From Metabacillus malikii (lineage in GTDB: Bacteria > Bacillota > Bacilli > Bacillales > Bacillaceae), in the NCBI RefSeq assembly GCF_030813355.1, contig NZ_JAUSUD010000006.1, positions 124,001 through 188,000 on the forward strand: 64,000 bases of DNA, read 5' to 3'. Positions within the stretch are counted from its first letter, which is position 1. Every line of letters begins with the position of its first letter. The position numbers and the translations under genes are program-made. The notes beneath the pieces were generated by a model. The model ran no database searches. It had not been told where the DNA came from and was given only the letters and a program-made list of their open reading frames with translations. Shown here in pieces: positions 16,815 to 26,678 of the stretch.

Positions 16815-16844
16815 ACCTTATATTCACAAGTTGTTCCATAATTA

Positions 16845-17624
16845 TTAGTTCGTTTTAAGCTTTTCTAACTCAATAAGAAATTTGTCATTCAGCACTTTAA
16901 TATATGTCCCTTTCATACCTAGAGAACGTGATTCAATAACACCAGCACTTTCTAGTTTTCGAAGTGCATTGACGATGACAGAACGGGTAATACCAACTCT
17001 GTCAGCTATCTTACTAGCAACTAACAAACCTTCATTACCATTTAATTCTTCAAATATATGTTCAATCGCTTCTAACTCACTATAAGATAATGAACTAATT
17101 GCCATTTGAACAACAGCCTTACTTCGTGCCTCTTCTTCAATTTCTTCTGATTTCTCACGAAGTATCTCCATCCCAACAACAGTAGCACCGTATTCTGCAA
17201 GAATTAAGTCCTCATCTAAAAACTTTTCTTGAACACGTGCTAGAATTAATGTACCTAGACGTTCTCCGCCACCAATAATTGGTACAATTGTTGTCAATCC
17301 ATCTTTAAATAATTCACGATTTTCTACCGGGAATGCTGTATACTCACTATTCACATCAATATTTGAAGATGTTTCTGTAATATTAAATAGATTGTTTGTA
17401 TATTCTTCTGGAAATTGACGATCTTCTAACATCTTTTTCATACGATCATTTTCAATTTGTTGATTAACTGCAAATCCTAATAACTTACCCCTGCGACTAA
17501 CAACAAAGATATTTGCTGTAATTACTTCGCTAAGTGTTTCTGACATTTCTTTAAAGTTAACTGGTTTACCCGCAGCTCTTTGAAGCATCGCATTAATTTT
17601 ACGGGTTTTTTGTAATAGAGCCAT
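16845..17624 (-). CDS. codY: GTP- and branched-chain amino acid-sensing repressor CodY
   Basis: Global regulator that represses stationary-phase, amino acid and motility genes when isoleucine, leucine, valine and GTP are plentiful. The 259 residues equal the B. subtilis length. The N-terminal GAF domain (about 1-155) contains [20 protein letters not shown] and [16 protein letters not shown]. The C-terminal winged helix-turn-helix has its recognition region at about 203-223 ([20 protein letters not shown]). It is the last gene of the hslV-hslU-codY series, followed by a strong terminator. Confidence 0.98.
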   Translation of the reverse strand: MALLQKTRKINAMLQRAAGKPVNFKEMSETLSEVITANIFVVSRRGKLLGFAVNQQIENDRMKKMLEDRQFPEEYTNNLFNITETSSNIDVNSEYTAFPVENRELFKDGLTTIVPIIGGGERLGTLILARVQEKFLDEDLILAEYGATVVGMEILREKSEEIEEEARSKAVVQMAISSLSYSELEAIEHIFEELNGNEGLLVASKIADRVGITRSVIVNALRKLESAGVIESRSLGMKGTYIKVLNDKFLIELEKLKTN

Positions 17625-17649
17625 GAATGGTTCCTCTTGTATTAAGTTG

Positions 17650-19050
17650 TTATAATATAAATTGACTTAAGTCTTTATTTTTTGATATTTCCCCTAATTT
17701 GTCTTCTACGTATTGTGGGGTAATTACAATTTTCTCTAAATTTATATCTGGTGCTTCAAATGATAAATCTTCTAATAAACGTTCAAGAATTGTATGTAAT
17801 CTTCTCGCACCAATATTATCCGTGTTTTGATTGACATCGTGTGCTACTTCAGCAATCTTACGTATAGCATCGTCAGAAAATTCTAATTGTATACCTTCTG
17901 TCTCAATTAATGCCTCGTACTGCTTTAATAGAGCATTATCGGGTTCAACTAAGATTTTAACAAAATCGTCCACACTTAATTTTGTTAACTCGACACGAAT
18001 TGGAAATCGACCTTGTAGTTCAGGTATTAAGTCCGATGGTTTCGCAATATGGAATGCCCCTGCGGCAATGAATAAGACATGGTCTGTTTTTACAGAGCCG
18101 TATTTTGTTACAACAGTGGAACCTTCAACGATTGGTAAAATATCACGTTGGACACCTTCTCGAGAGACATCCGCAGATCCACCTTTCGATTTTCCAGCAA
18201 TTTTATCAATTTCATCTATAAAAATCATACCAGTCTGTTCTGCACGAATGATCGCTTCTTGTGTCACTTCATCCATATCAATTAACTTACTAGCTTCTTC
18301 ATTAGTTAAAACTTTCCTAGCCTCACGGACAGTGAGTTTGCGTTTTTTCTTACGTTTTGGCATTAAACTTCCGAGTGCATCTTGCATATTCATTCCCATT
18401 TGTTCCATACCAGAACCTTGAAGCATGTCAAACATTGAAGGCTGTTGTTCATCAACCTCAATTGTTACATAATAATCCTCTAATTCACCTAGAGCTAGCT
18501 GATGAGCTGTGCGTCTCCGTTTTTCTTTAATACTAGTTTCATCATCGTTCACATCGTCTTGCTCGCTCGTCTGGTTTGTAGCACCGCCAAATAGCATTTC
18601 TAATGGATTTTTCGCTGTTGCTTGCTTCTTTTTACCAGGAACTAGTAATTCTACTAGTCGTTTGTTTGCATTTTCTTCTGCTACTGCTTTTACATCAGAT
18701 ATTTTCTCTTCCTTGACAAGACGAACGGCTGTTTCAACTAAGTCTCTTACCATAGATTCAACGTCTCGGCCTACATAACCAACCTCAGTAAATTTAGTTG
18801 CTTCTACTTTTATAAATGGTGCTCGAGTTAACTTAGCAATCCTTCTTGCTATTTCTGTTTTCCCAACACCCGTTGGACCAATCATGAGAATATTTTTTGG
18901 AACAACTTCATCACGTAATTTGTCATTCAATAAACTTCTTCGATAACGATTTCGCAATGCGACAGCAACAGCTTTTTTAGCTGCCTTCTGTCCAACAATA
19001 AATTGATCTAAGCGCTCAACAATTTGTTTCGGTGTAAGTTCTTTACTCAA
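17650..19050 (-). CDS. hslU: HslU (ClpY) unfoldase ATPase subunit
   Basis: AAA+ unfoldase that feeds substrates to the HslV peptidase. Walker A is GPTGVGKT at residues 58-65 and Walker B is in [14 protein letters not shown]. The inserted I-domain spans about residues 110-240 and is rich in charged residues and methionine. The C-terminus [17 protein letters not shown] followed by KDLSQFIL is the HslV-activating tail. The length, 466, is normal. The start is TTG 19050, 8 nt behind GAGGAGG. It is 17 bp downstream of hslV. Confidence 0.97.
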   Translation of the reverse strand: MSKELTPKQIVERLDQFIVGQKAAKKAVAVALRNRYRRSLLNDKLRDEVVPKNILMIGPTGVGKTEIARRIAKLTRAPFIKVEATKFTEVGYVGRDVESMVRDLVETAVRLVKEEKISDVKAVAEENANKRLVELLVPGKKKQATAKNPLEMLFGGATNQTSEQDDVNDDETSIKEKRRRTAHQLALGELEDYYVTIEVDEQQPSMFDMLQGSGMEQMGMNMQDALGSLMPKRKKKRKLTVREARKVLTNEEASKLIDMDEVTQEAIIRAEQTGMIFIDEIDKIAGKSKGGSADVSREGVQRDILPIVEGSTVVTKYGSVKTDHVLFIAAGAFHIAKPSDLIPELQGRFPIRVELTKLSVDDFVKILVEPDNALLKQYEALIETEGIQLEFSDDAIRKIAEVAHDVNQNTDNIGARRLHTILERLLEDLSFEAPDINLEKIVITPQYVEDKLGEISKNKDLSQFIL

Positions 19051-19067
19051 TGCAATAGCCTCCTCTA

Positions 19068-19610
19068 TTAAAGTTCTTCAACAATAATATTTTGATTGGT
19101 ATATACACAAATTTCGCCTGCGATCGTTAAGGCATTTTTAGCAATTTCTTTCGCAGTTAAACTTTCACCTGAAAACCTTTTCAATGCTCTACCTGCTGAT
19201 AAAGCATAGTTACCGCCAGATCCAATTGCTAATATTCCATCATCTGGTTCAATTACTTCTCCAGTACCCGATACTAGTAATAAATGCTCTTCATTCATAA
19301 CTATTAACATCGCTTCAAGCCTTCTTAATACTTTGTCACTACGCCATTCTTTTGCTAGTTCTACTGCAGCCCGTTGCAGATTACCATTATATTCTTCAAG
19401 TCTGCTTTCAAATAACTCAAATAGTGTGAAGGCATCTGCTACTGAACCGGCAAATCCGGCAATCACTTTTCCGTTGAAGATTTTACGAACCTTTTTAGCT
19501 GTATGTTTCATTACAACTGCATTTCCAAAAGTCACTTGACCATCACCAGCCATTGCAGCTTTTCCTTTATGATGAATAGCAAATATAGTCGTTGCATGAA
19601 ATTGAGTCAA
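19068..19610 (-). CDS. hslV: HslV (ClpQ/CodW) peptidase subunit
   Basis: Proteasome-beta-like peptidase that forms the core of the HslUV protease. The 180 residues show [40 protein letters not shown] and [17 protein letters not shown]. Translation starts at TTG 19610 behind AGGAGG with an 8-nt spacer. As in B. subtilis CodW, the mature N-terminus is longer than in E. coli HslV. B. subtilis uses an N-terminal serine, whereas here residue 2 is threonine ([10 protein letters not shown]). It is encoded between xerC and hslU. Confidence 0.96.
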   Translation of the reverse strand: MTQFHATTIFAIHHKGKAAMAGDGQVTFGNAVVMKHTAKKVRKIFNGKVIAGFAGSVADAFTLFELFESRLEEYNGNLQRAAVELAKEWRSDKVLRRLEAMLIVMNEEHLLLVSGTGEVIEPDDGILAIGSGGNYALSAGRALKRFSGESLTAKEIAKNALTIAGEICVYTNQNIIVEEL

Positions 19611-19634
19611 TTTTTATACCTCCTAAGATCTTCA

Positions 19635-20543
19635 TTATGCACGGGGATGATGCCTCATGTACGTTCTTTTTAAATGGTCCTTCGTAACGTGAGTATATAC
19701 TTGTGTTGATGATAAATGAGCATGACCAAGTAATTCTTGTACACTCCTCATATCTGCACCTTCATTCAATAAATGTGTTGCAAATGTATGTCTAAACATA
19801 TGAGGATGTATCTGCAATGTTAAAGATGTTCTTTTTATCATATCATTAAGGATGTAACGGATTCCTCGATCTGATAATGGTTCTCCTCTATTATTAACAA
19901 ATAAGTAAGAATGATGTTTAGCTTGATTTAGCTTCCCCAATAGTTTATCTCGTCCTTGTCTTATGTACAATGAAATTGCATCATGTGCGTAACTACCAAT
20001 TGGGACATAGCGCTGCTTTCCACCTTTTCCATTGATGAGTATAGTACCGATTGACATATCAATATCTGTTAATTGAATTTGACAGCATTCACTCACACGA
20101 ATTCCTGTACCATATAAGACTTCTATTAACGCTTGGTTTCTTTGCCCCAGCGGTTTCTCACAGTCGGAGATCGTAAATAGCTTATTTATTTCTTCTTCAT
20201 AGAGGAAGTTCGGTATAATCAATTCTCTTTTCGGCAAGGATACGAGTAAAAAAGGATTATCGCTCAGTGCATTTTCCCTCACAAGAAACTTAAAAAAACT
20301 CCTAAGAGAGGATATTTTCTTAGATATTGTCCTTCTAGAATATTTTTTAGTATGTAACGTTGTTAAGTATAGACGAATATCATGATATGTAATGTCTTTA
20401 AGCTGATGAATTACTTGCTCATTCATAAATAAAAAAAAATCTTCAATATCAGATACATAGCTCACAACTGTATATTGTGAGTAATTTTTCTCTATTTGTA
20501 AATATTCAACAAACAAATGTAAATAAACCTTAACATTTTCCAA
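19635..20543 (-). CDS. xerC: Tyrosine recombinase XerC
   Basis: Site-specific recombinase that, with XerD, resolves chromosome dimers at dif. The catalytic set is visible as R149 (GTGIRVSE), K173 (NGKGGK), H248 and R251 (HPHMFRHTFATHLL), H274 (LGHAH) and Y283 (TQVYTH). The SAM-like core-binding domain occupies about residues 1-90. The frame is open to 20579. I chose TTG 20543 because GAGGTG precedes it by 6 nt and the resulting 302-residue protein starts like B. subtilis XerC (ENVK...LFVEYLQIEKNYSQYT). A perfect 14-bp hairpin abuts the ribosome-binding site. Confidence 0.95.
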   Translation of the reverse strand: MENVKVYLHLFVEYLQIEKNYSQYTVVSYVSDIEDFFLFMNEQVIHQLKDITYHDIRLYLTTLHTKKYSRRTISKKISSLRSFFKFLVRENALSDNPFLLVSLPKRELIIPNFLYEEEINKLFTISDCEKPLGQRNQALIEVLYGTGIRVSECCQIQLTDIDMSIGTILINGKGGKQRYVPIGSYAHDAISLYIRQGRDKLLGKLNQAKHHSYLFVNNRGEPLSDRGIRYILNDMIKRTSLTLQIHPHMFRHTFATHLLNEGADMRSVQELLGHAHLSSTQVYTHVTKDHLKRTYMRHHPRA

Positions 20544-20556
20544 TATATACACCTCA

Positions 20557-20596
20557 CAAGGGCTACTAAATGTTATCATACCTTTAGTAGCCCTTG
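20557..20596 (-). promoter_or_regulatory. Perfect 14-bp hairpin next to the xerC ribosome-binding site
   Basis: CAAGGGCTACTAAA at 20557-20570 and its exact complement at 20583-20596 enclose a 12-nt loop. On the transcript the downstream arm ends one base before GAGGT of the xerC ribosome-binding site. No U-run follows, so it does not look like an intrinsic terminator for trmFO. A role in RNA processing, stability or translation of xerC is inference. Confidence 0.7.
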
Positions 20597-20606
20597 CAAA
20601 TGATTT

Positions 20607-21917
20607 CTATAAAGTTTTCGAAATTTTTTGAATTGTTTCTAGCGCACGATTTGCATGCATCTCATTTCTCTCTTTTTTCCCTTTTATCCGAACAGGTAAA
20701 TCAGCAAAAATACCGAAGTTAGCATTCATTGGTTGGAATGTTTTTGCGTTCGTATTTGTAATATAATGTGCCATACTTCCGATCGCTGTTTCATTTGTAA
20801 ATTCAACAAGTTCTTTCCCCTGGACAAGTCTTGCTGCATTAATACCAGCAACTAATCCTGATGCCGCCGATTCTACATATCCTTCTACTCCAGTCATTTG
20901 ACCAGCAAAAAACAAATCTTCACGCTCTTTATATTGATACGTCGGCTTTAAAAGTTTTGGAGAATTTATAAAAGTATTTCGATGCATGACACCATACCTT
21001 ACAATTTCCGCATTCTCAAGTCCTGGTATTAACGATAATACCTCTTTTTGAGGCCCCCACTTTAAATGAGTTTGAAAACCTACAATGTTATAAAGTGTAC
21101 CTGCTGCATCATCCTGCCGTAGTTGTACGACTGCATAAGGTCTTTTCCCCGTTTTTGGATCTTCTAAACCTACTGGCTTAAGAGGTCCGAATAACATTGT
21201 TTTTTTACCTCTTTGTGCCATTACTTCAATGGGCATGCAGCCTTCGAAGAAGATTTCCTTCTCGAATTCTTTCAATGGGACGGTTTCTGCTGAAATTAAT
21301 GCTTCATAAAACCGATCAAATTCTTCTTCTGTCATCGGACAATTTAAGTAAGCTGCTTCCCCTTTATCGTAACGGGACTTTAGATATACCTTATTCATGT
21401 CAATACTATCTTTTTCAATGATTGGAGCTGCTGCATCGTAAAAATATAAATACTCTTCACCAGTTAATGAAGCTAATTGTTCAGATAACTTTTTTGAAGT
21501 TAATGGACCAGTTGAAATAATCGTTGGTCCTGATGGAATTTCTGCAACCTCTTCATTAAAAACTTTTACATTTGGGTGCCCTTTTACCATTTCTGTTACC
21601 TTTGCAGCAAATTCGTGGCGGTCTACAGCTAATGCTCCACCTGCTGGAACCGCACATTCATCTGCTGCTTTAATGATGACAGAATCAAGATATCTCATCT
21701 CTTCTTTAAGAACACCTACCGCATTTGTCAGTTGGTTAGCTCGTAATGAATTACTACACACTAATTCTGCAAATTTATCTGTGTGATGAGCAGGTGTTTG
21801 CTTCACGGGTCTCATCTCGTATAAATTTACTTTAATACCTCTTTTTGCTAATTGCCATGCAGCCTCACTACCCGCTAAACCAGCACCAATTACATTTACT
21901 ACAACTTCATTATTCAT
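20607..21917 (-). CDS. trmFO: Folate-dependent tRNA (uracil-54-C5)-methyltransferase TrmFO
   Basis: Flavoenzyme that makes ribothymidine 54 in the tRNA T-loop using methylene-tetrahydrofolate. The 436 residues begin with a Rossmann FAD motif [12 protein letters not shown] and include [20 protein letters not shown]. Further family motifs are [40 protein letters not shown] and [20 protein letters not shown]. The length is as expected. It lies between topA and xerC, the conserved Bacillaceae order. Translation starts at ATG 21917, and the nearest GGAGG is unusually far away (about 12 nt). Confidence 0.97.
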   Translation of the reverse strand: MNNEVVVNVIGAGLAGSEAAWQLAKRGIKVNLYEMRPVKQTPAHHTDKFAELVCSNSLRANQLTNAVGVLKEEMRYLDSVIIKAADECAVPAGGALAVDRHEFAAKVTEMVKGHPNVKVFNEEVAEIPSGPTIISTGPLTSKKLSEQLASLTGEEYLYFYDAAAPIIEKDSIDMNKVYLKSRYDKGEAAYLNCPMTEEEFDRFYEALISAETVPLKEFEKEIFFEGCMPIEVMAQRGKKTMLFGPLKPVGLEDPKTGKRPYAVVQLRQDDAAGTLYNIVGFQTHLKWGPQKEVLSLIPGLENAEIVRYGVMHRNTFINSPKLLKPTYQYKEREDLFFAGQMTGVEGYVESAASGLVAGINAARLVQGKELVEFTNETAIGSMAHYITNTNAKTFQPMNANFGIFADLPVRIKGKKERNEMHANRALETIQKISKTL

Positions 21918-22019
21918 TTATTTTTATACCCTCCATGCTGTTAAAAATGCACCAGTTCAACTTTTCATGTGCATTAAAAATCTGATCATTTTACAATCTA
22001 AATTCCTATGATGTGAAAG

Positions 22020-22043
22020 AGGTGAGCTGAAAGTGGCTCACCT
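22020..22043 (-). terminator. Hairpin overlapping the topA stop, weak terminator candidate
   Basis: AGGTGAGC and GCTCACCT form a perfect 8-bp stem with an 8-nt loop, and one arm contains part of the topA stop codon. The following RNA (UCUUUCAC) is only moderately U-rich, so termination may be partial. Confidence 0.4.
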
Positions 22044-24117
22044 ACTTTTGTTGTTCTTCCTTATAATCACACTCAACACATTGAACTTGAACACCTTTTT
22101 TCAACTTCTTCTCTACTAGCATTTGATTACATTTTGGACAACTTCTCGCTACAGGTTTATCCCACGATAGAAATTCACATTCCGGATAATTACTACAGCC
22201 ATAGAAAATTCTACGTTTCTTCGATTTTCGTTCAACGATTGAACCGTCTTTACAGCTTGGACATTCCACACCAATATCTTTCACGATAGGTTTTGTATTT
22301 CGACAATCTGGAAAGTTTGAACAAGCCATAAATTTCCCGTATCTTCCCATTTTATAGACCATTGGATGGCCGCATTCTTCACAATCAATACCTGCCGGTT
22401 CATCCTTTATTTCAATCTTTTCCATCTCGTTTTCTGCTTTTTCAAGTCTAGGTAAAAAATCTTTATAAAAGTTATCAATAATTTTTTTCCACTCGATATT
22501 GCCTTCTTCTACTTTATCAAGATTTTGTTCCATATTAGCAGTAAACTCTACATTTATTATTTCCGGGAAGAATTCCATGATTAATTCTGCAACAATTTCT
22601 CCTAACTCAGTCGGGATAAACCGTTTATTGTCTAGGGATACATAGCCCCTTTTTTGAATGGTATCTAATGTTGGAGCGTATGTTGATGGACGACCAATCC
22701 CTAATTCTTCAAGAGTTTTAACCAATCTTGCCTCTGTATACCGTGGAGGAGGCTGGGTAAAGTGCTGAGTTGGCTCAATATCCTTAGAAAAGACCTCGTC
22801 TCCTTCTTCTAAATCTGGTAACATCCGGTCCTTTTCCTCTGTTTGGTCGTCGTTCCCTTCTACATACACTTTCATAAACCCTGGGAATTTCACTTTCGAC
22901 CCTGTCGCTCTAAAGATTACACCATTATTTGATAAATCAACACTCATAGTATCTAAGATAGCTGAAGCCATTTGACTAGCTACGAAACGTTCCCAGATTA
23001 ATTTATATAATCTTAATTGATCTCTGCTTAAAAACGTCTTTAAAGATGCTGGCTCACGTAATGTTGATGTTGGTCGAATGGCTTCATGTGCATCTTGCGC
23101 ATTTGTGTTCTTCTTTGCAGATTTTGCTTGAGCACCATGAAATTCTTTACCAAATTTATCTTCAATATAACTAGCTGCCTCGACTTGAGCCGTTTCTGAA
23201 ATACGTGTCGAATCCGTTCTCATGTAAGTGATTAAACCAACAGTACCATCTTTTCCTAATTCGATACCTTCATATAGCTGCTGAGCAATCATCATTGTCT
23301 TTTTAGCCCGAAAATTAAGTTTCCTTGCTGCTTCTTGTTGTAGAGTTGATGTTGTAAAAGGAACAGCTGGATTTCGTTTACGTTCCTTTTTCGTTACTTT
23401 ATCAACATGAAAGGTGTTGCCTTTTATTTCATTTAAGATAGATTTCACATCAGCCTCTGATTTTAATTCCCGTTTTTCACCGCCAATACCATAAAAGGAA
23501 GCATCAAATTCTTTCTGCCCTTTTAAAAATTGACTATCAATAGACCAATATTCTTCGGGTACAAAATCATTTATTTCTTTTTCTCTATCGATAATTAATC
23601 GTACTGCAACCGATTGAACTCGACCTGCACTTAATCCTTTTTTGACTTTCTTCCATAGTATAGGACTAATCTTATATCCGACAAGTCGATCAAGAATTCT
23701 GCGCGCTTGTTGTGCATCCACCAAATCCATATTTATTGATCGTGGTGATTTAAAAGATTCTTTTATCGCATCTTTAGTTATTTCATTAAAAACGACCCGA
23801 CAGTCAGAATGTACATCTAAATCTAAACTATGAGCTAAATGCCAAGCAATCGCTTCCCCTTCGCGATCCGGGTCAGCTGCGAGAAAGACTTTTTTTGCTT
23901 TTTTTGCTGCTGTTTTTAGCTCTTTAAGTACAGAACCTTTACCACGAATCGTAATATATTTCGGTTCGAAATTCTCCTCAACATTCACACCTATTTGACT
24001 CTTTGGTAAGTCACGTACATGTCCCATTGAAGCTTTTACTTTATATTTTTTTCCTAAGTAACGTTCAATCGTTTTTGCTTTCGCAGGTGATTCAACGATG
24101 ACTAAATAATCCGCCAT
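22042..24117 (-). CDS. topA: DNA topoisomerase I
   Basis: Type IA topoisomerase that relaxes negative supercoils. The N-terminal TOPRIM domain carries E9 ([15 protein letters not shown]) and the DPDRE motif at 82-86. The catalytic tyrosine is Y298 in [11 protein letters not shown]. The C-terminus holds three four-cysteine zinc modules, beginning [16 protein letters not shown] and CPKCNQM. The 691 residues match B. subtilis TopA. ATG 24117 follows GGAGG with an 8-nt gap. The closest promoter is about 310 bp upstream. Confidence 0.98.
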   Translation of the reverse strand: MADYLVIVESPAKAKTIERYLGKKYKVKASMGHVRDLPKSQIGVNVEENFEPKYITIRGKGSVLKELKTAAKKAKKVFLAADPDREGEAIAWHLAHSLDLDVHSDCRVVFNEITKDAIKESFKSPRSINMDLVDAQQARRILDRLVGYKISPILWKKVKKGLSAGRVQSVAVRLIIDREKEINDFVPEEYWSIDSQFLKGQKEFDASFYGIGGEKRELKSEADVKSILNEIKGNTFHVDKVTKKERKRNPAVPFTTSTLQQEAARKLNFRAKKTMMIAQQLYEGIELGKDGTVGLITYMRTDSTRISETAQVEAASYIEDKFGKEFHGAQAKSAKKNTNAQDAHEAIRPTSTLREPASLKTFLSRDQLRLYKLIWERFVASQMASAILDTMSVDLSNNGVIFRATGSKVKFPGFMKVYVEGNDDQTEEKDRMLPDLEEGDEVFSKDIEPTQHFTQPPPRYTEARLVKTLEELGIGRPSTYAPTLDTIQKRGYVSLDNKRFIPTELGEIVAELIMEFFPEIINVEFTANMEQNLDKVEEGNIEWKKIIDNFYKDFLPRLEKAENEMEKIEIKDEPAGIDCEECGHPMVYKMGRYGKFMACSNFPDCRNTKPIVKDIGVECPSCKDGSIVERKSKKRRIFYGCSNYPECEFLSWDKPVARSCPKCNQMLVEKKLKKGVQVQCVECDYKEEQQK

Positions 24118-24718
24118 GCATATATCCTCCTTAAGAGGTATTCTCTCTTTAATTATTCGTTTCCTATTGCTGACTCGAAGTGATGATAGCTAATATCCTC
24201 TACAGCTATATTCACAATCTCTTTAAGAGCCAAAAGTGTCTTTTAAAATTATTAATTTTGTATTGAATGGTTATTTTTTTATGGGATAAATTGTTTCACA
24301 ACAGCATCACAATATTTACAATTAAATTCTATTATTAGAATATGACATTCATATAAGTAGAAAAAAGGTAGCTTTTACAAATTAGTAAAAATAACCAACT
24401 AATTGTTGTTATAAATCTCCACTATTATTAAATATTCTTATATGTTTTGTCAAACATTAATATAATAGATTATTGTATTTCATACGATAATTTTCTGGTA
24501 TTTATGACTATTTCATGAATTTTTACTATATAAATAAAGCAAATTCGAATGATTTCTGACTAATTAACTTATTATGTTCTTTTTATATTGTTGACAACTT
24601 AGTTAACTTAGTTTCATCACGTACAAGACTCAGTCATTAAATAACAACTATAAACCTGTTGTCTCATTTTGTATTTTCTGTTTTAGAATTATTCGAAAAA
24701 GAGACTAATAAGTAAAAA
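24118..24718. other. AT-rich leader and intergenic region between dprA and topA
   Basis: A 601-bp stretch with no convincing gene. The part from about 24420 down to topA would be a leader of roughly 300 nt behind the promoter at 24425-24453. The part beside dprA contains GTCTC/GAGAC arms but no clear terminator. A 29-codon open fragment (24153-24242, reading [16 protein letters not shown]) ends before topA but lacks a ribosome-binding site. I recognise no riboswitch here. Confidence 0.6.
24425..24453 (-). promoter_or_regulatory. Candidate SigA promoter of topA
   Basis: A consensus -35 TTGACA (24448-24453) and a -10 TAATAA (24425-24430) are separated by 17 bp on the minus strand. It would give topA a transcript start about 300 nt before its ATG. 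Confidence 0.65.
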
Positions 24719-25588
24719 TTATAATGAAACAAATTCCTCAATGATGTCCAAAGGATGTTGAACTAACTTAGCACCGGATTTAATCAGTTCATTAGTACCT
24801 GCACTACATTCATCAAATATTGATCCAGGTATTGCAAATACCTCGCGATTTTGCTCTAATGCTTGATTCGCTGTAATTAATGAACCACTCCTCTTCTTTG
24901 CTTGGATAATAATTGTTCCGAGGGACAGCCCACTTATAATCCGGTTTCTCATAGGAAAGTGCCATTTTTGGGGTTCGGTTGAAGGGGTATGTTCTGAAAG
25001 AATTAAATGGTTGGCTGCTAACTCACTCGCAAGTTCAATATTTTCTTTAGGATATACGTTATTTAAACCACCTGCAATAACAGCAACTGTTTTACCACCG
25101 TCATTTATTGAAGCTTTGTGTGCCAATGTATCGATTCCCTTAGCCATCCCACTTACTATCACCCACCTCTCATACACAAGTGGCTTTAGGATAAATTCTA
25201 GAGCTCTCCGTCCGTAAGCTGTAGGATATCTAGTCCCAACAACACTGATCATTAATTTCGTGTTAAGGATGTTTATATTTCCTTTGTAATATAAAAATGG
25301 CGGGGGGTCTGGAATTTCTTTTAACAATGGAGGATAGTTAGCATCAAATATAGGCAGGAACGAGATTTTTTCTTGCTTATAGTAATTATATAATGAATTG
25401 AAGGACAATGTGAGATATTCGTTTCTTATTAAATGTAACTGCTTATTACTCAAGCCAATATTAGGCCATATATGCTCTGAATCAATAAATTGTAATGTCG
25501 GGTCTTTCTTTATTATCTCAAGAAGCAAACGTTGGTTTAAACTTTTACAATGCGATAATAAAAAAAGTTTCTTTGTTACTAAATTCAT
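24719..25588 (-). CDS. dprA: DNA processing protein DprA (Smf)
   Basis: Binds incoming single-stranded DNA during transformation and loads RecA. The Rossmann-like core shows VVGTRYPTAYGRRALEF, VSGMAKGIDTLAHKASI and VIAGGLNNVYPKEN. The DprA signatures FPMRNRIISGLS and KRSGSLITANQALEQNREVF followed by GTNELIKSGAKLVQ are also present. I use ATG 25588 because AAGGAGG precedes it ideally, which gives 289 residues. The longer frame upstream encodes hydrophobic sequence with no family match. It is followed by a long AT-rich gap before topA. Confidence 0.95.
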   Translation of the reverse strand: MNLVTKKLFLLSHCKSLNQRLLLEIIKKDPTLQFIDSEHIWPNIGLSNKQLHLIRNEYLTLSFNSLYNYYKQEKISFLPIFDANYPPLLKEIPDPPPFLYYKGNINILNTKLMISVVGTRYPTAYGRRALEFILKPLVYERWVIVSGMAKGIDTLAHKASINDGGKTVAVIAGGLNNVYPKENIELASELAANHLILSEHTPSTEPQKWHFPMRNRIISGLSLGTIIIQAKKRSGSLITANQALEQNREVFAIPGSIFDECSAGTNELIKSGAKLVQHPLDIIEEFVSL

Positions 25589-25628
25589 CTTATCCTCCTT
25601 AGTAATTGAAGAATTAAAGGAATTTAAT

Positions 25629-25747
25629 AGGGGTGACCAAAAGAAATCTGACCCCAAAAACAGACACAAAACAATATAAAACAAATACATTACTTTTATA
25701 CTAGATTCGTGTTTTAGGTGTCAGATTTCTATGTATTAAGTCACCCT
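25629..25747. repeat. Imperfect intergenic inverted repeat between sucD and dprA
   Basis: GGGTGAC (25631-25637) plus AGAAATCTGAC (25642-25652) are matched by GTCAGATTTCT (25720-25730) plus GTCACCC (25740-25746). Eighteen paired bases lie in two perfect blocks, with unequal spacers of 4 and 9 nt. The inner 67 nt are A-rich on one side. It fills most of the sucD-dprA gap. It could be a small palindromic repeat element or a long hairpin in the readthrough RNA. No U-run supports intrinsic termination. Confidence 0.7.
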
Positions 25748-25757
25748 CAATATGGTT

Positions 25758-26660
25758 TTAGTGTGTTTTACATTTATCAAATAACCCTTGCTCTTTAAGA
25801 ACGCTAATTAATGTTTCACCCATTACTGATGGAGTTTCTGCTACTTTAATACCACAAGCATTCATTGTTTTAATTTTTTCTTCAGCAGTACCTTTTCCTC
25901 CTGAAATAATCGCACCAGCATGCCCCATGCGTTTACCTGGAGGTGCGGTTTGGCCACCGATAAAACCGACAACCGGTTTAGTCATATTCGCTTTTACCCA
26001 CTCTGCTGCTTCTTCCTCAGCGGTACCACCGATTTCACCGATCATAATAACTGCATATGTTTCTTCATCATCATTGAAAGCTTTCAATACATCAATAAAG
26101 TTTGTACCATTAACAGGGTCCCCGCCGATACCTACTGCAGTCGATTGACCGATGCCTTCTTGTGACAATTGATGAACTGCTTCATATGTAAGTGTACCAG
26201 AACGTGATACGACACCAACATGACCTTTCTTGTGAATGTAGCCTGGCATAATACCAATTTTACATTCTTCAGGTGTAATAACACCAGGACAGTTAGGACC
26301 TACAAGTCTAGTATTTTTCCCTTCCATATAGCGTTTCACTTTTACCATATCCATTACAGGAATATGTTCAGTTATACAAATAACTATATCTAGTTCAGCA
26401 TCTACACCTTCCATAATTGCATCTGCTGCAAATGGAGCAGGAACATAAATAACAGAAGCATTTGCACCTGTCGTTTTCACTGCTTCTTCTACTGTATTAA
26501 ATACAGGTACACCTTCTACTTCAGTACCACCTTTACCCGGAGTTACTCCACCGACAATATTCGTACCATATTCTAACATTTGCTTAGTATGAAAAAGTGC
26601 TGTTGAACCAGTGATACCTTGAACGATAACTTTCGTATCTTTGTTTATAAATACACTCAT
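25758..26660 (-). CDS. sucD: Succinyl-CoA synthetase alpha subunit
   Basis: Catalyses the step between succinyl-CoA and succinate in the TCA cycle together with SucC. The 300 residues include the CoA-binding Rossmann start [20 protein letters not shown] and the [12 protein letters not shown] loop. The active-site phosphohistidine is H247 in [10 protein letters not shown]. It lies 18 bp after sucC. The C-terminal ending [12 protein letters not shown] is typical. Confidence 0.98.
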   Translation of the reverse strand: MSVFINKDTKVIVQGITGSTALFHTKQMLEYGTNIVGGVTPGKGGTEVEGVPVFNTVEEAVKTTGANASVIYVPAPFAADAIMEGVDAELDIVICITEHIPVMDMVKVKRYMEGKNTRLVGPNCPGVITPEECKIGIMPGYIHKKGHVGVVSRSGTLTYEAVHQLSQEGIGQSTAVGIGGDPVNGTNFIDVLKAFNDDEETYAVIMIGEIGGTAEEEAAEWVKANMTKPVVGFIGGQTAPPGKRMGHAGAIISGGKGTAEEKIKTMNACGIKVAETPSVMGETLISVLKEQGLFDKCKTH

Positions 26661-26678
26661 TTTTGTCCCCTGCCTTTC

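Larger units (their letters stand above)
16431..16844. other. Regulatory region between codY and flgB
   Basis: A gene-free stretch of about 410 bp. From the codY side it holds the codY terminator (16778-16814) and an AT-rich inverted repeat GAAAATT-N7-AATTTTC at 16689-16709. A SigA-type promoter follows at 16652-16680, then a leader of about 215 nt before flgB. The inverted repeat lies just upstream of the -35. It loosely resembles two halves of the CodY box AATTTTCWGAAAATT but does not match it. CodY represses fla/che in B. subtilis, so CodY control is plausible but not shown. No open frame of interest is present. Confidence 0.6.

Noticed and set aside
17831-18421. Plus-strand frame of 196 codons
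   Set aside because: It is antisense to hslU. The minus-strand gene is a full-length, motif-complete match, so this is a shadow.
24153-24242. Protein-like 29-codon fragment ([16 protein letters not shown]) before topA
   Set aside because: It has no start codon with a ribosome-binding site, it is bounded by stops at both ends, and I recognise no family.
25589-25690. Hydrophobic N-terminal extension of DprA that could pass for a signal peptide
   Set aside because: AAGGAGG is placed exactly for ATG 25588, DprA is cytoplasmic, and the extension runs through the inverted repeat.
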